From positions 442,560-506,559 of the forward strand of contig JACKEL010000002.1 of the NCBI GenBank assembly GCA_020632975.1: a DNA stretch of 64,000 nt, read 5' to 3'. The number at the start of each line of letters is the position of its first letter. The stretch's first letter is position 1. A model generated the notes under the pieces. That model was not told the DNA's origin. It worked only from the letters and a program-made list of their open reading frames with translations, and searched no databases. The position numbers and the translations under genes are program-made. This DNA is from Myxococcales bacterium (GTDB lineage: Bacteria > Myxococcota_C > UBA6777). This document shows, piece by piece, positions 19,101 through 27,891 of the stretch.

Positions 19101-20810
19101 CTGGCTTGGGAACGCGAAGAGGAGCTACGTGGGATACGTCCCGCAGATCGCAGTGGTTGGTTGACCGAGAGAGCGATCTTTGGTGCGCAAACCCCTGGTT
19201 CGACCGCCAAGATCGTGACAGCTGCGGCGTATGCGCGTTATCTGCGACAACAAGGGCGCCCCGTTCGTTTTCCAAAGCACCAATGCGCGGGGGGGATGAT
19301 GTTTCAACTTCAGCGCAAGCGTCGTGGTTCCAAACAGACCTCGTGGCGCAACTCTCCCATCCACTTTCGTTGTCATAAACGCGGTGGACACGGGCATGTG
19401 GATCTTCAACAAGCCTTGGCTTCCTCTTGCAATGTGTACTTTGCAAAGCTCGCTTTGGAGATGGCGGGTGTCCCTGCGAAAGAGCTGGATCGACCGACCC
19501 AGTCCGTTCGTTGGCATGCAAGCCGTTACAGTGGAAGCGGTCGTTACGAGATCTACAAGTTCCCAGCGGACACCATCGCCCAACACATCGACGATTCGCG
19601 TGCTCATGCTCTATGGCAAACAGCAAGCCAGCTAGGGTTTTCCATGCGCTACACCTACAAGCCCTCCAAAAAGTCGGTGAGTCGCTACACAGATGTTTTC
19701 TACGCAGCCCCCCAAGCCACATGGAAACTCCCTCCCAAAGATCTCAAGCCCCCGCAGCGACAGCAACTTGCGCAACAACTCTTGCGTGAGCGTCTTCTGA
19801 AACAAAGCTCCTTGGGGCACTTTGGCGTGGGACGTCCCTTTGCTTTTTCGGCGGCTTACCCCGCATGGCAACAGTGGAGCACCCAAGCGCGCGATCCTCG
19901 CTACCAAAAGCCGATCTCGCCGAGCGCGACCTTTGGTTCGCTTGCGGCCTCTTTGCGAGGGATGGCTTATGTGGGCTTTGGACAAGGGCTGACTATCTCT
20001 CCCTTGGTGATCGCGCAAACGGCGGCAGCTGTAGCGAATGGGGGCTGGGTACATCCGCCTGCATTGTGGCTGGGTGATTGGAAAGAACAGTCTCCTCCAA
20101 AACAATCGACGCTACGCAAAGATGCGGCGACAGTGCGGATCTTGCCTGCGCCTGATGCCGCCTTGCTGCGTGATGCGATGGCTGCGGTCACCAAGCGAGG
20201 AACAGCAGCACAGCCCTTTGCGCGCTTAAATCGACGATGCTTGGCGCCTTATGGACTGCGTGTGATCGGAAAGACTGGAACTGCCGAGGGGTTGAGTGCA
20301 CGCGCTCGCAAACTGCTTTTGCAAAAAGTGAAGCAGGCTGGGCGGCGCTTTGCTTACAAAGGCTCGCGTGCGGCGTGGGTCAAAGATACGGGATGTTCGT
20401 TGCGTTCGTCGTGGCGCTACGATTACCCAGAAGAAGCCATCGCAGACTCGCTTTTTGTGGGGGCGATCATCCCCACAGAAGCGCCCGCTACATTGCCGCT
20501 GCCCAATGCTTTGCGCATCCCTGTGGGGGAGCTGGCTTTTGCTTTCGTGGTGAAACACGGCTATCACCCTGAAGGCGCGCCTTGTCGCAAGGGAAGTCGC
20601 GACACCGATCGCGCGGAAGCCCGCTATCTTGCGCATGATACGCTGCTTGCGATCCTTCAACATGCAGGGATGTGCTTGGATATGCAGCCACTGCGGGCAT
20701 CTTCAAAGCGTGCTGCGAAGTCCCGTAAGGCTTCGCGCGGTGCAAGGAAGCCCAACAAGCGGGGGATGTCGAGAAGAAGACCTCGCAAACCTCGTCGGGC
20801 TCGTCGTTAA
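16140..20810 (+). CDS. FHA-domain/penicillin-binding transpeptidase fusion protein
   Basis: 1556 residues. After a basic N-terminus comes one membrane helix (about 40-65), then an FHA-like region (LGYSATNDIVLGG then YSAHLRI, about 190-220), a long unassigned region, a second FHA-like module (VNQREL then LLRDGDILTLG, about 760-792), and a penicillin-binding transpeptidase domain from about 850. The transpeptidase has all three motifs: SxxK in GSTAKI (Ser about 1021), SxN in SSCNVYF (about 1095) and KTG in IGKTGTAEG (about 1377). The LTLDPDLQQ and GAILLLHRKKGEVLSS segments are those of FtsI/PBP2-like class B enzymes, which cross-link peptidoglycan. The C-terminus is very basic. The start is uncertain: GTG 16140 is the first possible, and TTG 16152 or 16158 could use the GAGGTGG just upstream. 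FHA modules read phosphothreonine elsewhere; here that role is inferred. Confidence 0.8.
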   Translation: MRWKLSLQREISRWWESFQRRKEKVAPVGASEPLFAPRWSWLRWWFLPIFVGCVGGWAAWELWSTSQMAGSSHALVILDAPLPSATKPRPWSDRTGRYFVLQPQGETSQVLLSQPGRGMRAYRGQEGVPLLSEKTTLAELFLPPCKSSPSADATFLYTGDGLILWLCQQDHERIALYRVGWRFSMAQWRSGRKLGYSATNDIVLGGAMLPLYSAHLRIEGHQLHIEPRDTCLTSPVDANNETDTLQPQEEPRDKEPKEPAEDSIEMSTLCSTKPQKIAAGALFRLHSSRFPHRAVTMRWTPSLQSREGADLWLVPVTGEGSSSRLLSLEALRLARHRDFLVGRADLYFQDVLPDTARTLDLEETVHKMVLRGSLRYLEGDTLRKRLDRSPFSTIAADAWLDGAMLRQERHLLAPLQEDPFLRNRLWMVNQALARGDRTQARSLFRIQRRADGRPHELLGLGVGSMTLQAPRRNLLSPRHRWRASKPDLRLQVSLTARRRPRPFFEEIVPDADRTPARIFYLQDAQTEMLSMDVLPKQAEQRGLSDVLAIGHGRTLLWHQGRAYQSHHPFFAEVAAPPSPAHGPLEKKQDTSMRFLFRVKGRWWQREPDRQRSSLWWPVQAIARKLATPDSAMALAAVLLEANRPQVQQRPHCGNQSQRQGARWKHGNACWEKADLFAQQTLVVVPCSPLVREDLRKKECKPGRSLVRLDRSGKPLLPTLKGYTAPLFGVLVTAMPPRDAAGGETQSPRYLVRSLPSSQLVQVNQRELRADQRYLLRDGDILTLGKQKLRFRMPPITLAFSRYQGDRIVPVYPHGPLFAHVVAGSVGGPYRNNPADLRAQLPPSPEESDKPRKIALTLDPDLQQVAFRVGLQHFARLDSPAFQSRFRRRFFRNPHKPHAGAILLLHRKKGEVLSSLTFPAFDPNPPKLTDELQDQSDRAIRYFRGQILDAYDLARPLLAYRTGALPPDPPMKQRQSGRPALIPSLVEALAWEREEELRGIRPADRSGWLTERAIFGAQTPGSTAKIVTAAAYARYLRQQGRPVRFPKHQCAGGMMFQLQRKRRGSKQTSWRNSPIHFRCHKRGGHGHVDLQQALASSCNVYFAKLALEMAGVPAKELDRPTQSVRWHASRYSGSGRYEIYKFPADTIAQHIDDSRAHALWQTASQLGFSMRYTYKPSKKSVSRYTDVFYAAPQATWKLPPKDLKPPQRQQLAQQLLRERLLKQSSLGHFGVGRPFAFSAAYPAWQQWSTQARDPRYQKPISPSATFGSLAASLRGMAYVGFGQGLTISPLVIAQTAAAVANGGWVHPPALWLGDWKEQSPPKQSTLRKDAATVRILPAPDAALLRDAMAAVTKRGTAAQPFARLNRRCLAPYGLRVIGKTGTAEGLSARARKLLLQKVKQAGRRFAYKGSRAAWVKDTGCSLRSSWRYDYPEEAIADSLFVGAIIPTEAPATLPLPNALRIPVGELAFAFVVKHGYHPEGAPCRKGSRDTDRAEARYLAHDTLLAILQHAGMCLDMQPLRASSKRAAKSRKASRGARKPNKRGMSRRRPRKPRRARR

Positions 20811-20883
20811 GAGAGGAGCTTTTCTGCAAAGGAGAAGTCTTTGGGGAGTCTTGGGGGAAAGAGAAGGGGAACGGGGAAGATCT

Positions 20884-23800
20884 TTAGGGCGTGCAGCCCC
20901 ATTGGATGACTTTTCCCATCGCGCCACCCGAAAACAACTCGCTTCCATTTGGATTCCAATAAAGGGTTCGGACAGCGTCTGTGTGTCCTCCAACGCCTGA
21001 ACCTAGCGTGATAGAAGCTGTACCGGGCTTCAAAGAGAAGTCCCAAAAGCGAATGTTTTGATCCACGCTTCCTGACACAAGCCATCGACCGCCCGGATGG
21101 AAGGTCAAGCTCGTGATCGTCGATGTATGGGCGTTGTTGATTGTATGTTCGAGGGAGAGGGTCGCTGCGTTCCAAATCTTGATCTCGAGACCTTCACCTG
21201 CTGTGGCGATCCACTTTCCATCACGGCTCCAAGCCACAGCTTTGATCCTTTGCGCGTGGGTCGTAAAGAGCGGTAGGTTGAGCAAAGTGGCGGGGGCCGC
21301 TTTCAAGTTACGCAACGACCAGATCTTTGCGTTGTTGTCATCGCTGCCTGAGACAAAGCTGTAACCATCTGGAGAAAATGCCAGACCCGTCACTGAAGCG
21401 GTGTGTGGTTGTGTTGTGAAAGTGTGTGTAAATGTCCATGGGAAGGTAAAGTATTTCCATGCTTTTATTTTCCCCGTACTGTCCGCAGAGATGAGATTTT
21501 CAAGCCCTGTATGCGGACTAAACATGGCCGCTGTGATGGTACCTGCGTGCATGTTGCCCGTGCCTGTGGTGTTTACATCTGGTCCTGCGTATGAGCTTTT
21601 GTTCAAGAGAGAACTGAGCCTTGTATTGTCTGTCCCAAAAAGCACAAGGGGGGCGTTGTTTGTGCTCGAAGGATAAGAGGAAAAAGCGCTGAGTTTTCCT
21701 CCATTTGCGAGGTTGACGGGGAGGCCGCTGCTCATGACCGCAGCAGCGAGGCTTACCTTGCCGGGTTTGGTCAGGGAGAAGTAATTTCCATCCTCATCGC
21801 TCCAATACAAGAAGGTATGGTTGGCAGTCCCTGCGATTGCGACAATGGGACTCGGAAAGAAGCTTGCTTCGTCAGATTTGGTGAGACTTGAACATGTGCT
21901 TGGGCAAGAGAAGATCGCGTGTCCTACGTTGTAGGAAGCGATGATCTCATCCTTTGTGGGGTGCCAAGAAAAGTTTCTTACCTCGAACGTGTCCGTGTAA
22001 AGGATGGAAACCACCTCCCAAGTCGAGGTATCCCAAATCTTGATATTGATCGAGGGAAAGTCGTCTGATGCTGCAAGCATACTTCCATCTCTGTTGTAAG
22101 ATAAAGTGTTCGCCTGTGCGGTCAATTGTCGCGGTAGGGTTTTGATTTGGATAGCATTACTCGAAAGATTGCTGGTATCTAGGATGTGGATCTGTGGTTC
22201 TTGATCGTATTGTTTGTAAGCGGCGTGAGTGACTGCCAGTTCAGTTTTGAGTGGAGAAGGATTCACTGCGAGCGCCTTGATCTCTCCCAAAAAGGTTTGT
22301 GTGTTGAGCAGCGTTCCTTGTTCCAGATCCCAGAATTTTATTGTTTTGTCAGTGCTTCCAGAGACAAGCCAAGCAGAGGTGTGGTGGAAAGCGAGCGCGC
22401 GGATCTCGCCTGCGTGTCCGCTGAACGTTCGCAAGATCGTTCCCGCTTGCACATCCCAAAGTCTGATGCGGTAGCTGTCACCGAGCCCACTACCTGAGGC
22501 GAGATAGTTGCCACTTGGGGACCACGCCAAAGCGCGGACGCCTCCGTTGTGTGCATAGGTTTGCCCCGGCTGTTTGAGCGTTTGTAAAGTTTGTAGGCTT
22601 GTGGTGTCGATGATCCGGATCGTTCCGTCTTCAAAAGCCAGCGCGATTTGTTCTTTGATGGGGTGATGTTGGAGAAATACCAATGTCGAAACAGGTTGCA
22701 CTGTAGCAAGGACGGTTGGGGCGGGTGTTGCGATTTGGAGATCCCATGAACTCACCGTGCATGTTGGGGGAGGCGCTGTTTGTATTACATCGTTCGAACA
22801 TTCGAGGGTGATCGCGCGGTTACCTGTCGAATTGTAAGTAATCAGTTTTGTGAATGGGTTGCTTCGTGAGAAAAACTTGGAGCGATAGGTGGGGATACAA
22901 CCTTTGCAGTTGAGTCCTTCGTCGATGTTTCCGTCGCAGTTGTTGTCTTTGCCATCGCATCTCTCGGCAAAGCTCAGTGGGGTGCCTGTGCACCGTACGC
23001 TTGTTTGGGAGTTGTCGCAAACGAACACCCCTTCTTGGATGCAACCGTTTTGTCCTAGGTTGCAGATCCCTTGGAGCTTGGGCCAGTCTTCATCGGTTTT
23101 TCCGTCACAATCGTTGTCTTTGTTGTCGCACATCTCTTGGGCTTCAACTTCGATCAGGGTTCCCCCTGTGACGCACTGTTTTTTCCAAACCCCTGCGATA
23201 CAGATGTCGTCGTTCGCGTTGGCTGGACAGGTCCCTTGGCAGGGGCGTGTAAGCGTTTCGTCGGTCTTGCCGTCGCAGTCGTTGTCTTGGTTATCACAGA
23301 CCTCGGTTTGCGGGACGACTTCTCCTAGGCACGCTCCCCATTTTCCGCTTGCATCGCAGGTCTCTTCACCTTTTTTACAAATCCCCACGCCTGCAGTGTT
23401 GTTGGGTCCTGTGTAGCACTCTCTTTTGTCTCCAGGTTTACAGTCGCAGTCTTCGTCGGTCTTGCCATCGCAGTCGTTGTCTTCGTTGTCTCCACAAACT
23501 TCTTTGACGGGAGTGACTTGGGTTGTGGTGTCACAAACGCCCGTCCATTGGCTGTTTTTGCAGATCTCCACCCCAGACTTGCAAGTGCCCACATCCGCAG
23601 TGTTGTTGGGGCCTGTGTAGCACTTTCTCGTTTCGTTGGTTTTGCACTCGCAGCCTTCATCAGTCTTACCATCACAATCGTTGTCGATGTTGTCTTCGCA
23701 GACTTCTGTGGTGGGCTTGGTTGTGGACTCACATGTGGACCATGCGCCTTGCAAGTTGCAGTACTGTTTGCCTGCATCACAGGGGGTTGGGAGCGTCGTT

Positions 23801-24651
23801 TGGCAACTTTGTTCTGCGCCAGGTTTGCAAGAACAAACCTCGTCGGTTTTGCCGTCACAGTCGTTGTCTAGGCCATCTCCACAGGTCTCTTCAGAGGGGA
23901 GGGTTTGCGTCTTTGGTTCGCAGGTTCCGGGCCATTGGTTGTTTTTGCAGATCTCGATTCCAGACTTGCAAGTGCCGATATCCGCTGTTCCGATGGGGCC
24001 TGTATAACAAGGGCGTGTGTCTCCGTCGATGCAGAGACAACCACCCTCTGCATCGTCGATCTTGCCGTTGCAGTCGTTGTCTTTGCCATCACAGATCTCT
24101 GTACCCGGGAGGACTTGTGCGAGGCAGGCCCCCCAACGGTTGTTGTCATTGCAAGACTGGACACCCGCTTTGCATATCCCCACCCCAGAAGTGTTTGCCT
24201 CTGCGCTGTAGCATGGACGTTCTTTGCCTTTTTCTTGGCAGATACAAAAGTTGGGGTCGTTGTTGACGTTATCGACTTGGCCGTCGCAGTCGTTGTCTTC
24301 GAGGTCGCAGATCTCCACCCTTGGAAGAGAGGGGCCCACACATGCGGACCATAGGCCATTTGTGGAGCAAAACTGGACTCCAGCTTTGCAATTTCCTTGG
24401 CAAGTGTAGGTATCGTCCGCGTTGCGGACACAGCCTTTGTCTGAGGGAAAGCAAGGGCGCTGCACGCCTGTATTGCACTGACGCACATTACAAAAGCCCG
24501 TGACATCGCAGTAGATGTTGGGGGCGGAGTTTGTGCAGTCTGCATCAGACTCGCAGGCACGGCGACTTTTCTCGGCACAACCGCCACCTGTGATCAGTAT
24601 CGTTGCCATGCCCACCAAAAAAACAAGACGCAAAACAAGCCGTTGATGCAT
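20884..24651 (-). CDS. Lipoprotein with MopE-type Cys-rich repeats and WD40 propeller
   Basis: 1255 residues with an SPII signal (lipobox Thr-Gly-Gly-Gly-Cys, Cys25). Residues about 30-590 carry eight copies of the putative metal-binding motif exemplified by CDGKDNDCDGKTDE, separated by Cys-rich modules of about 60 residues with the pattern RxCYTGPxxTxxVGxCKxGxExC. Residues about 650-1255 carry WD40 repeats (for example IRLWDVQAG, IKFWDLEQG, AKIWSL, IKIWNAATL, IRFWDF) in two blocks separated by a less regular stretch, enough for one or two propellers. The motif is called MopE-like after a methanotroph copper protein and is common in Myxococcota surface proteins. The likely place is the outer membrane surface; the ligand is unknown. 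A small AT-rich spacer separates it from creC upstream on the same strand. Confidence 0.85.
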   Translation of the reverse strand: MHQRLVLRLVFLVGMATILITGGGCAEKSRRACESDADCTNSAPNIYCDVTGFCNVRQCNTGVQRPCFPSDKGCVRNADDTYTCQGNCKAGVQFCSTNGLWSACVGPSLPRVEICDLEDNDCDGQVDNVNNDPNFCICQEKGKERPCYSAEANTSGVGICKAGVQSCNDNNRWGACLAQVLPGTEICDGKDNDCNGKIDDAEGGCLCIDGDTRPCYTGPIGTADIGTCKSGIEICKNNQWPGTCEPKTQTLPSEETCGDGLDNDCDGKTDEVCSCKPGAEQSCQTTLPTPCDAGKQYCNLQGAWSTCESTTKPTTEVCEDNIDNDCDGKTDEGCECKTNETRKCYTGPNNTADVGTCKSGVEICKNSQWTGVCDTTTQVTPVKEVCGDNEDNDCDGKTDEDCDCKPGDKRECYTGPNNTAGVGICKKGEETCDASGKWGACLGEVVPQTEVCDNQDNDCDGKTDETLTRPCQGTCPANANDDICIAGVWKKQCVTGGTLIEVEAQEMCDNKDNDCDGKTDEDWPKLQGICNLGQNGCIQEGVFVCDNSQTSVRCTGTPLSFAERCDGKDNNCDGNIDEGLNCKGCIPTYRSKFFSRSNPFTKLITYNSTGNRAITLECSNDVIQTAPPPTCTVSSWDLQIATPAPTVLATVQPVSTLVFLQHHPIKEQIALAFEDGTIRIIDTTSLQTLQTLKQPGQTYAHNGGVRALAWSPSGNYLASGSGLGDSYRIRLWDVQAGTILRTFSGHAGEIRALAFHHTSAWLVSGSTDKTIKFWDLEQGTLLNTQTFLGEIKALAVNPSPLKTELAVTHAAYKQYDQEPQIHILDTSNLSSNAIQIKTLPRQLTAQANTLSYNRDGSMLAASDDFPSINIKIWDTSTWEVVSILYTDTFEVRNFSWHPTKDEIIASYNVGHAIFSCPSTCSSLTKSDEASFFPSPIVAIAGTANHTFLYWSDEDGNYFSLTKPGKVSLAAAVMSSGLPVNLANGGKLSAFSSYPSSTNNAPLVLFGTDNTRLSSLLNKSSYAGPDVNTTGTGNMHAGTITAAMFSPHTGLENLISADSTGKIKAWKYFTFPWTFTHTFTTQPHTASVTGLAFSPDGYSFVSGSDDNNAKIWSLRNLKAAPATLLNLPLFTTHAQRIKAVAWSRDGKWIATAGEGLEIKIWNAATLSLEHTINNAHTSTITSLTFHPGGRWLVSGSVDQNIRFWDFSLKPGTASITLGSGVGGHTDAVRTLYWNPNGSELFSGGAMGKVIQWGCTP

Positions 24652-24794
24652 GATTCTATCCTAAAAATATATAGCTTTGTAATCCCAATAACATAGAGAA
24701 ACCTTCTTGGAGGTGCAAGGGTGCTTGTCCCTAGAAAGCTTCACTTTCTCTGTACGAGTGAGTTAGAGGGTGGTGCGGAAGAAGGATGGATTGA

Positions 24795-26270
24795 CTAGGC
24801 TTGTGAGGTGATGCGTTGGATGGAAAGCCACATCTCTGCGCGGACACCGCCTTCAGGTTGGTTGTGTAGCAAGAACTCGCCACCATGAAGCAGCGCAACT
24901 TGGCGGACAAAGGGCAGTCCAAGCCCCGTTCCTTTTTTGCCAGAGTCAGGGTGTTCGAGTGAGTAGAAACGCTCCATCACACGGGGAAGTGCGTAAACAG
25001 GGATCCCTGGGCCAGTGTCTGTGACTTGGAAAAGGACTTGGCCATCGAGTGCTCCTTCTGCGTAAAGTTCGATGGAACCTTGGGCGGGGGTGAAGTGCAA
25101 GGCATTTTGGACAAGGTTGGATAGAGCTTGAGAGATAAGGAAGCGATCGCCAAAGATCTCGGAGGGGGCGTCTTGTTGGAGTGACCAATGCAGTCGGACT
25201 TCGCGTTTTTGGGCTTGGGGCATAAAGCGATTGCAGATCTCTTCAAACAAGCTTTTGATGCCGATCTTTTCGTTTTTATCGAGTCGTTCGCGTTGTTCGA
25301 GGGCTACGAGGTCAAGCAATCGTTGCACGATATCGTTGAGACGACGGGTTTGTTCGCTGATGTTGTCGAGGAAGTGTTTGCGTGTCGAGGGTGGCATGTC
25401 CTCATCTTCGAGGAGTTCTGCTGCTCCTTGGACCGCAGAGATCGGGGATTTGAGTTCGTGCGTCAGTTGGGTCACAAAGCGCTCAAGGTCTTGGCGTTCG
25501 AGCAAGGAGTTTTTCATCTCCACGAAAGCTTGGGTGAGTTCGCCGATCTCGTCACGCCCCACAGGAGGCGGATCGATGCGGCGTCCTTGGGTCACATCCC
25601 GCGCGTACTGGGTCAAACGGAAGATCGGGAACATGATGGCTTGGGTCAGCAACCAAGCACACAAAAAGACGATGACCCCACCAATCACAAGCCCCCGAAA
25701 GAGTTTGGTTTGCGCACGACGAGCCCACCCCACAAGCGAGCGCTTGGAGCGGCAAAGTGTGATCGTGCCAAAGACTTGTCCTTCTCGTCGTAGAGGAAAG
25801 GCCACAAACATGGCGTCCGTCCTGCGGCCTTTTTCGTCGATGTATTCGCTTGAACGAGCCCCATACAAACCACGAAGCGCCCGATAAACGTCATTCCAGC
25901 GACTGTAGTTTTTGCCGAGTTCTGAGGGGAGCACTGAGTCGTAACGCACGATGCCTTTGGTGTCCGTCAGATAAACTCGTGTGTCGAGGCTCTGTTTTTC
26001 CCATTCATAGATGCGGGCACGCAACAAGCCTCTTCGCAAGTGCTCGATCACGCCGGCAAGTTCGCTGCCTTGGAAGGCTTCGGGGCCTTTGGTGGGGGGG
26101 AGTTTTTTTTCGACGACGCGGGCCAACATGTAGGCGTGTTCGACCATACCGTCTTCCATGATCCGCAGAAACTGGGGTCGGATATTCTCGAACAACCAGT
26201 CGTAAGCAGCGTAACCCCCGCCCAAACAAAGCAAAAAGAGACCCAATAAGATCTTGATCCGAAGACCCAT
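24795..26270 (-). CDS. creC: Sensor histidine kinase CreC-like
   Basis: 491 residues from ATG 26270, one base after the creB stop, so translation is coupled. The sensor part follows CreC: TM1 (about 5-25), a periplasmic domain with YLTDTKGIVRYDS and the SRWNDVYRALRGLYGARSS block, TM2 about 190-215, HAMP, then HisKA with the phospho-acceptor His in LTHELKSPISAV and HATPase motifs LSNLVQNALHF, VTDTGPGIP and GTGLGLPFV. CreBC in enterobacteria responds to growth in minimal medium and to beta-lactam stress; whether the signal is the same here is unknown. The extra 34 upstream residues in the open frame lie inside creB and are not used. Confidence 0.88.
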   Translation of the reverse strand: MGLRIKILLGLFLLCLGGGYAAYDWLFENIRPQFLRIMEDGMVEHAYMLARVVEKKLPPTKGPEAFQGSELAGVIEHLRRGLLRARIYEWEKQSLDTRVYLTDTKGIVRYDSVLPSELGKNYSRWNDVYRALRGLYGARSSEYIDEKGRRTDAMFVAFPLRREGQVFGTITLCRSKRSLVGWARRAQTKLFRGLVIGGVIVFLCAWLLTQAIMFPIFRLTQYARDVTQGRRIDPPPVGRDEIGELTQAFVEMKNSLLERQDLERFVTQLTHELKSPISAVQGAAELLEDEDMPPSTRKHFLDNISEQTRRLNDIVQRLLDLVALEQRERLDKNEKIGIKSLFEEICNRFMPQAQKREVRLHWSLQQDAPSEIFGDRFLISQALSNLVQNALHFTPAQGSIELYAEGALDGQVLFQVTDTGPGIPVYALPRVMERFYSLEHPDSGKKGTGLGLPFVRQVALLHGGEFLLHNQPEGGVRAEMWLSIQRITSQA

Positions 26271-26271
26271 G

Positions 26272-26973
26272 CTATAGCTCCAATGCGTAACCCACACCGC
26301 GTACTGTGCGGATCGGGTCGTCTTCTTCGTGGACCGCCCGCATCTTTTTACGGATGCTTTTGATATGTGCATCGACTGTGCGATCCATCGTCATCTCGGG
26401 CTCTTCCCAAGCGCGCGATAGGATCTCTTCGCGAGAAAAGACCTTGCCAGGGCGCCCCAACAACAAAGAAAGCAGACGATACTCATAGCGCGAAAGCTCC
26501 AACTGTTCGCCATGATACGAGATACGCATCTTTTCTTTGTCTTCGAGGAAAGGCCCGATGCTCAAGGGAGCTTCGCCTTCGCTCTCTTCATTGGCGGGAA
26601 CAGGCGTCCCAACTCGCCGCAGGATCGAGCGGATCCGCGCCACGACCTCTCTTGGAGAAAAGGGTTTGGTGACGTAATCGTCGCCGCCAAGCTCCAAACC
26701 CAAGATGCGATCGACTTCTTCTGCGCGTGCACTCAAAAACAAGATCGGGACTTGGCTTTCTGTGCGGATATCGCGGCACAGATCCAAGCCGTTGCAGTCG
26801 GGAAGCCCGATGTCCAAGACCACAAGAGAGGGCTTTTGGGCGCGTAGCCAAGTTAGCCCTTCTCCACCTGTCATCGACCAGTGGGTACCAAATCCTTCGC
26901 GTCCTAGCGCATACAGCAGGGTTTCCGCGATGGGACGTTCATCTTCGATGATCAAGATCGTCTCTTTACTCAT
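26272..26973 (-). CDS. creB: Response regulator CreB-like (OmpR family)
   Basis: 233 residues from ATG 26973, with GGAG six bases upstream; a GTG 12 bases earlier overlaps this site. Receiver domain with acidic pair Glu10/Asp11, phospho-acceptor Asp54 in VVLDIGLPD, and Lys in YVTKPFSPRE, then an OmpR-type winged helix ending in MTMDRTVDAHIKSIRKKMRAV and TVRGVGYALEL. The segment SARAEEVDRILGLELGGDDYV is nearly the CreB signature. It is translated together with creC. Target genes cannot be told from the window, although the FHA/PBP fusion nearby would be an attractive candidate given the known CreBC link to cell-wall stress. Confidence 0.88.
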   Translation of the reverse strand: MSKETILIIEDERPIAETLLYALGREGFGTHWSMTGGEGLTWLRAQKPSLVVLDIGLPDCNGLDLCRDIRTESQVPILFLSARAEEVDRILGLELGGDDYVTKPFSPREVVARIRSILRRVGTPVPANEESEGEAPLSIGPFLEDKEKMRISYHGEQLELSRYEYRLLSLLLGRPGKVFSREEILSRAWEEPEMTMDRTVDAHIKSIRKKMRAVHEEDDPIRTVRGVGYALEL

Positions 26974-27093
26974 CCTATTCTCCACTTCTCAGAGTCGAAA
27001 AGCCCGATACTTGGTCTGTTTGGGGAAGACGGTAGGTGATGGGGCTCGTCGCAAGATATCGCCAAGGACGGGGGGTTTCAGAACGTTGTGGCT

Positions 27094-27891
27094 TTATTGG
27101 GCCAGTCGCAAGATGTAATAGGCAAAAGGTGTTTGTTCGGTTGGACAGGTGGAGCCTCGCCAATTGAAACGGTTGATGGTCGCTGCGCGGTAGCGGTTCT
27201 TTTGGTCGTCCAAGATCTCCATCACTTGCCCAGGAGACAAGCGATAGGATTGGGTGGCCGTCTCAAACAAGAGATCGCGGTACACCTTGGTGCCACAAGT
27301 ATCTGCTTGGGTTCCTGTTTCTTTGGTGGTGTCTTCCTTGATTTGAAATTGACCAAAGCTCTCGTTGGCCAGCAAGGTCCCTCCCGCACCGCTCGTCACC
27401 GCAAAAAGCAAGGTCCCATCTTTGTGCAAGAGCAACATCGCGTAGCCTTGTCCTAACTTGCTCGCGTCGAGGTAGATCATGCGGATGGGGGTGCCTTGGG
27501 TCAGGGCTGCGTTGTCGTCGCCAGGAAGGCGATAATACAGGTCGTGGCGTGCACCTGTGTTGTCGATAAAGCCGATGCGTTGGTTGAATTGGCAAGACGT
27601 GCAGGAAGGGATCGGGTCTTCGCCCGCGCTCACAACAGCCAAAGAGTCTACTGCACCTTCGATATCCCAACGACAAGGCACGTTGGGCGTCGCATCCGAA
27701 CATCCAGCGGCTTTTTGCGTGGTGGATAAACGGAACAAGGCTTCTGAGAGCGGTTCCACGGGCTTGGGACAGCCTGACAAGCTCGCCCCAAAGAGCAACC
27801 ACATCCCAATCCATCCCCAACTCATGCTGCGCTTTGTGGGCTTGAGGAAGCTCTTCTCTTTTTGTTTCCACGATGACCACACCCGATCCAT
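27094..27891 (-). CDS. Lipoprotein of unknown function
   Basis: 265 residues. ATG 27891 has AAAGGA seven bases upstream; an internal ATG at 27825 would leave a more standard signal peptide. The hydrophobic stretch MWLLFGASLSGC ends in a good lipobox (LSGC), so the protein is probably lipidated. The mature part contains several Cys pairs (CSDATPNVPC, CTSC, CGTKVY) and no family I recognise. It is 120 bases upstream of creB on the same strand and could be transcribed with it, though no link in function is evident. Confidence 0.65.
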   Translation of the reverse strand: MDRVWSSWKQKEKSFLKPTKRSMSWGWIGMWLLFGASLSGCPKPVEPLSEALFRLSTTQKAAGCSDATPNVPCRWDIEGAVDSLAVVSAGEDPIPSCTSCQFNQRIGFIDNTGARHDLYYRLPGDDNAALTQGTPIRMIYLDASKLGQGYAMLLLHKDGTLLFAVTSGAGGTLLANESFGQFQIKEDTTKETGTQADTCGTKVYRDLLFETATQSYRLSPGQVMEILDDQKNRYRAATINRFNWRGSTCPTEQTPFAYYILRLAQ

